A stretch of 5,464 nt of DNA. Source: an uncultured delta proteobacterium (GTDB lineage Bacteria; Desulfobacterota; WTBG01; CAIYCZ01). The stretch is from positions 1 through 5,464 of the forward strand of contig CAIYCZ010000048.1 of NCBI GenBank assembly GCA_903924805.1, read 5' to 3'. The notes beneath the pieces were generated by a model. It ran no database searches, was not told the origin of the DNA, and was given only the letters and a program-made list of their open reading frames with translations. The translations under genes and the position numbers were made by a program. Shown one piece after another: positions 4,530 to 5,464 of the stretch. Within the stretch, counting starts at the first letter, position 1; each line of letters opens with the position of its first letter.

Positions 4530-5464
4530 ATGGAAATCGGTTACCGCATAGCAGGGTGTTATGAGATTCACCTCATCCTTGGTGGTGGGATGGGCATTGT
4601 CTATGTCTGCTATGACCATGAGTCTAAACAAGTCATTGCCCTCAAGACCTTCCAAGATAAGTATTTCACCTCAAAACAGATAAAGGATGCCTTCAAAAAA
4701 GAGGCACTTGCCTGGATACAACTTGAACGACATCCGTATATTGTAAGAGCTTTCTGGGTTCAGGAACTTGACTGCCGGATGTTTGTTGCAAGTGAGTTTA
4801 TCGCCCCTGATGAGCAGGACAGAAACACTCTCACCCACTATCTTACCTCCCCCATATCCCTGAAGCAGGCGCTGACCTGGGCCATCCAGTTCTGTTACGG
4901 GATGGCGTATGCCTGTTCCCGTGGAGTAACTCCTCACCGTGACATCAAGCCTGACAACCTCATGATGACAAAAGATGGAACCTTGAAGATAACGGACTTT
5001 GGCCTGGCAGGGTTATGGGAAGGAGCAGAGGCGGGGGAGTTATTACCTGAGGGCATAGATGAAAACCGCAGAGGGTTCACCTTTAGTAGGAGAGCCGGGG
5101 ATAAAGTAGTATTCGGGACACCTGCCTGGATGGCACCGGAGCAGTTTGAGGGAGAAGCGGATGTGCGCAGTGACATTTACAGTTTCGGCATAGTGATGTA
5201 CCAGATGATAAACGGGGGCCGCAGCCCGTTCACGGCAGACAATCCAGAACATTTCTGGGAGGTGATGAGAAATTTACACCATACAGTCCCGGTGCCAAAA
5301 GTTGATTCTCCATTATTTCCAATAGTTGAGTGCTGTCTTGCAAAAGCCCCGCAGAAGAGATACCAGTCCTTTAGTGAGTTACTGAGTGAGTTGTCGCTGC
5401 TCTTGAAAAAGCAGACAGGTGAGACTATTACCCCGCCTCAAAAAAAAGAGCTTGAGGCATGGGA
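4530..5464 (+). CDS. Hanks-type serine/threonine protein kinase, 3'-truncated by the window edge
   Basis: The frame runs from ATG 4530 to the right edge, with 311 complete codons and no stop. An in-frame TAA at 4509 and the lack of other starts fix the ATG, although the Shine-Dalgarno match is weak (AGAGAG at 4517-4522). The kinase domain fills about residues 10-290. It shows the glycine loop LGGGMGIVY (17-25), lysine in IALK (Lys39), a helix-C glutamate near Glu58, the catalytic loop HRDIKPDN (136-143; Asp138, Asn143), DFG (156-158), GTPAWMAPE (196-204) and DVRSDIYSFG (211-220). All catalytic residues are present, so an active cytoplasmic kinase is expected. The glycine loop is one residue shorter than the usual LGxGGMGxVY. 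The activation segment, DFG to APE, spans 49 residues, longer than typical, with an acidic then basic insert. After the domain the chain reads KKELEAWE. Related kinases with the same catalytic style often continue into tetratricopeptide repeats, but that part is outside the window. Its substrate is unknown. Confidence 0.93.
   Translation, partial: MEIGYRIAGCYEIHLILGGGMGIVYVCYDHESKQVIALKTFQDKYFTSKQIKDAFKKEALAWIQLERHPYIVRAFWVQELDCRMFVASEFIAPDEQDRNTLTHYLTSPISLKQALTWAIQFCYGMAYACSRGVTPHRDIKPDNLMMTKDGTLKITDFGLAGLWEGAEAGELLPEGIDENRRGFTFSRRAGDKVVFGTPAWMAPEQFEGEADVRSDIYSFGIVMYQMINGGRSPFTADNPEHFWEVMRNLHHTVPVPKVDSPLFPIVECCLAKAPQKRYQSFSELLSELSLLLKKQTGETITPPQKKELEAW

Noticed and set aside
4671..5252. Three overlapping open frames on the - strand
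   Set aside because: All lie opposite the kinase domain, which has a complete set of catalytic motifs on the + strand.

Overview
The window is bacterial DNA of moderate GC content. Every supported gene lies on the + strand. The organism is probably an environmental Gram-negative from a lineage such as Nitrospirota, Desulfobacterota or Brocadiales-type Planctomycetota. That guess rests on the gene mix: four-helix-bundle (S23/IVP) genes, a NodU-type carbamoyltransferase, a GT-C glycosyltransferase, a Hanks-type kinase and degenerate AT-rich intergenic repeats. No phylogenetic marker is present, so the placement is weak.

Layout: (1) 1-339 holds the 3' part of a four-helix-bundle gene whose start is beyond the left edge. 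(2) 411-2105 is a complete NodU/CmcH-family O-carbamoyltransferase. (3) 2106-2254 is a gap filled almost entirely by an imperfect inverted repeat with internal 14-nt direct repeats. (4) 2255-4033 is a complete multi-pass GT-C (PMT/ArnT-like) glycosyltransferase with extra membrane segments before its catalytic loop. (5) 4026-4070 is a G-rich, telomere-like repeat with five G-tracts that fits the G-quadruplex pattern. (6) 4071-4145 is the first 24 codons of a second four-helix-bundle gene, cut off by a stop. (7) 4146-4529 is mostly AT-rich non-coding DNA with a hairpin resembling a terminator and one tiny ORF. (8) 4530 to the right edge is a Ser/Thr protein kinase domain, cut by the window end.

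How the genes may work together: the carbamoyltransferase and the glycosyltransferase plausibly form a two-gene module. The cytoplasmic enzyme would carbamoylate a sugar or lipid-linked precursor, and the membrane enzyme would transfer a sugar from a polyprenyl-phosphate donor outside the inner membrane. This is inferred from family and adjacency. The kinase follows a long gap with a possible terminator and is probably a separate transcription unit. The module sits between one intact and one broken four-helix-bundle gene, with repeats at each junction, which suggests an accessory, rearranged region. I see no clear defence system, CRISPR array, transposase, rRNA or tRNA.
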